Shown: positions 19,053 to 20,963 of the stretch, in pieces
Layout: every line of letters begins with the position of its first letter
Numbering within the stretch: position 1 is the stretch's first letter
DNA from: Rhizophagus sp. LPA8_4_AMF
Taxonomy: Eukaryota; Glomeromycota; Glomeromycetes; Glomerales; Glomeraceae
DNA: 20,963 bases
NCBI GenBank assembly: GCA_021464525.1
Contig: JADRCO010001247.1
Location: forward strand, 1 to 20,963
Direction of reading: 5' to 3'
Program-made: the position numbers and the translations under genes
Notes under the pieces: model-generated
Database searches by the model: none
The model's input: only the letters and a program-made list of their open reading frames with translations
What the model was told of the DNA's origin: nothing

Positions 19053-20169
19053 TTCGTTTATTAAAAAAAAAAAATATATTATATATGTATATATGAGTGT
19101 ATATAAAAATAAAAATAACGAAAAAAAAAATTGTAATAAAAAATGCGAGAAAGATGGGTTAAGTTATTTATTAACGTTTCAAGCGGCTTAAATATTCTTT
19201 TTTTTCAATGAACCCAAGGTCGTTTTGTTGTACAATGATCGGAGTTAAAATGGAATTCGCCGAAGGGCTCATTATTTCCTTATTTTGCATTGAAATAAAG
19301 AATTTATATTTATTATTGTTGATCTTACAACAAAAGCAAGGGAATCAAAAGGAATTTTCTATGAATGAGATTTACAAAATATTTTTCCTTATTTGTTTTT
19401 CATATAAACAACAAAAGGTTTTATATAATTAGATTTATGACGTCAATTTTGCTGCGCTTTATACAATAAAGTGATTGATGACCTCACATTTTCGAAATAC
19501 ACATTTAATTTTCTTATAAAAATACCATTTTAAGTAAACGTATATAATACATATTTTCACAGCCCTGCTATATTTATTAGATCTACATGATTGAGTTCAT
19601 TTCTATAAACGATAAAAGAATTTCTCAAAATGATAGTTACAGTATAAAATTCTTATGCTATAACAGTCATTAAATTTTGCATATTTGTCAACTTGTCATT
19701 TAGACTCGTAAATACGTTTAACATGTTCAGCGGATTTCGTTTCCGCTTTCCAAATACGGTATACTGTATAAAGAATATCGGATTACTAATTAAAGTATTT
19801 ACATATTTGAAGTACTAAAATATTAAAAATCGAATTAAATAAAAGAAAAAGATTTACATGGTTAATATGGTTGCGGCGATGATATTTTATTGTTTTTACA
19901 GTGATACATTGCGATATATTAGTAACTACGTTTATTGTATAGTATATCGCTGATCCAAGTATATCAAATTTTGTTTAAAAACTCTGTTATTGGTTTTTCC
20001 GCAAAAATTTGCCGCAGGCGCAGTGAAACAAAAGCAAAGATCTATTATATTTCTATCACTTTCACAGTTCTACGACTGCGCCCAGGTTTTCGGCTTATTA
20101 TACCCGTGTTTTTGTATTCTTAGGTATAATCTGCAGTACTGCATAATTTTAATAGTTTCACATGATGGA
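19053..20169. other. 5' flank of E2 paralogue 2 and further AT-rich spacer
   Basis: TGACGTCA at about 19438 is a perfect CRE/ATF-type palindrome about 390 bases upstream of the E2 start, a possible but untested regulatory site. A short candidate exon lies at 19696-19763. GGCGCAGT (about 20017) and ACTGCGCC (about 20076) form a small inverted pair. Nothing else is recognised. Confidence 0.4.
19696..19763 (-). CDS. weak candidate: terminal exon of an unknown gene
   Basis: On the minus strand, after an acceptor CTTTATACAG, 22 codons read YRIWKAETKSAEHVKRIYES plus Lys and TGA. The composition is protein-like (charged, helical) and richer in G/C than the flanks. I could not find joining upstream exons in 19770-20160. 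It may be the last exon of a gene reaching right, or chance. Confidence 0.22.
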
Positions 20170-20240
20170 AATGTGGATATCAATGATTTTCACGGCTGCG
20201 CTGTGAAATCATGATATTCCGACCTCCGTGAAATAACTGG
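20170..20240. repeat. palindromic repeat P4
   Basis: GATATCAATGATTTTCACGG, then TGC, then GCTGTGAAATCATGATATTC forms an imperfect hairpin (about 20176-20219). It is followed by CCGTGAAATAACTGG, the same end motif as in P3. This copy lies outside the BTB-TLDc array. Confidence 0.7.
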
Positions 20241-20560
20241 TTTATATCACGGTATCAGACATCTTTTTAAATAAACACCACCCGTGAGAATATCGAGAAA
20301 AAAAAATCACAAATTTTAACTAGGAACCGTGGGATAAATAAAGATACAGTGAAATTTTTTTTTTTTTAAAAAAAAAAATCCTCTTTTTAGCCTGCTTCTC
20401 CTTAGCGTGGCAAGGTCACTTTCCCTATAAAAAAAATTCTGGATCATTTTTCTAGTTTTTATTCCGAAGAGACTCAGGCACGTGATAATTTTTCTGAAAA
20501 ATTTTTTATAGGGGTTTATCACTGGTTTATCTATGTATATTATCTGTTAATACATTGTAC
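20241..20560. other. AT-rich spacer with poly-T/poly-A hairpin
   Basis: A T run followed directly by an A run at about 20356-20379 can fold back on itself. No gene is visible; the minus frame at 20316-20522 is low-complexity. Confidence 0.4.
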
Positions 20561-20587
20561 AGCATATATATATACAGTATATATGCT
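20561..20587. repeat. AT palindrome AGCATATATA...TATATATGCT
   Basis: Perfect 10-bp arms around a 7-base loop (TATACAG). Confidence 0.6.
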
Positions 20588-20607
20588 GATAGTCTGATAG
20601 GAAAAAC

Positions 20608-20731
20608 GGGGATCCGTACAAAATCCCGAATGTCAAAATCCCGAATAGTACGAAATTCCGAAAAATTGGCCATAATGCTGCTCGGTTCGGGATTTTCGGG
20701 ATTATGAATTTCGGGATTTCGTACCAGACCC
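20608..20731. mobile_element. compact inverted-repeat element built from AATCCCGAA units
   Basis: The left end GGGGATCCGTACAAAATCCC and the right end, inverted as GGGTCTGGTACGAAATCCC, match over most of their length. AATCCCGAA occurs at 20622-20630 and 20637-20645; its reverse TTCGGGATT occurs at 20686-20694, 20695-20703 and 20710-20718. Short size, terminal inverted repeats and repeated subterminal motifs are typical of MITE-like DNA elements that carry transposase-binding sites. No target duplication is clear. Confidence 0.6.
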
Positions 20732-20963
20732 ATTATCGCTGTTTTCAAATTAGTGGGACCCCTTGCATGTCACTCCCTAAGAAAATCGGTTTTCGTACAT
20801 ATGGGCGGATTTGTTCACCCTCTAATCACATGTTGATTTTATGGATACTTTTGTTACACAAATTATTACATATGGCGCAGTAGGATTGGGGACGAACATT
20901 AAAAAAATTTTATTTGGTTTTATTATACAATAATTTGATAAATTTGATAAATAGTTCTTTTAA
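20732..20963. other. right edge of the window, nothing recognised
   Basis: No open frame, RNA gene or repeat is supported in this stretch. Confidence 0.5.

Noticed and set aside
20527-20748. 73-residue minus-strand frame with NPEIHNPENPEPS
   Set aside because: The repeating residues come from the AATCCCGAA motifs of the inverted-repeat element, not from a gene.

Overview
The window looks like nuclear DNA of an arbuscular mycorrhizal fungus of the Rhizophagus type (Glomeromycotina). The sequence shows very AT-rich DNA with short GT-AG introns, a decaying array of BTB-BACK-TLDc genes, LINE relics and fungal-type multi-exon genes. The genus is inference from the known expansion of BTB-TLDc genes in these fungi; no marker gene fixes it.

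Layout. 89-1585 is BTB-TLDc copy A, dead. About 1875-2996 is copy E, an exon-1 scrap split by retroposon 1 (1942-2899, minus strand, poly-T left end, target duplication of up to 16 bp). About 3300-6435 is a 5'-truncated LINE on the minus strand with the RT YLDD motif, RNase H and a Cys/His motif. 6848-8100 is copy B, an open but C-terminally shortened BTB-TLDc gene. About 8183-11183 is copy D, a relic whose intron/exon-2 junction is split by retroposon 2 (8496-10007, minus strand, 14-bp target duplication). 11727-13214 is copy C, the only full-length gene of the array (470 aa). About 13440-13713 holds a dispersed repeat and a small element with 13-bp terminal inverted repeats. 14098-15070 and 18120-19052 are two complete paralogous Ubc4/UBE2D-class ubiquitin-conjugating enzymes on the minus strand, each with six exons and identical intron positions. 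Most of 15.1-18.1 kb and 19.1-21.0 kb is AT-rich intergenic DNA with palindromes, homopolymers, two weak exon candidates and a compact inverted-repeat element near the right end.

How it fits together. The left two thirds is a tandem family in turnover. Copies share promoter and 3' sequence, a short palindromic repeat sits between them, and non-LTR retroposition has hit at least two relics. The most novel item is a pair of polyadenylated retroposons that carry different, unrecognised proteins but end in the same 3' tail (AATAAA-rich, then GCGTTAC, then poly-A). This suggests a non-autonomous retroposon family using LINE machinery. The E2 pair is a separate, older and intact duplication. BTB proteins can act as Cul3 adaptors and UBE2D-type E2s serve many E3 ligases, but nothing here shows that the two sets are functionally linked.

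All translations, splice sites and alignments were done by eye; identities and edges are approximate.
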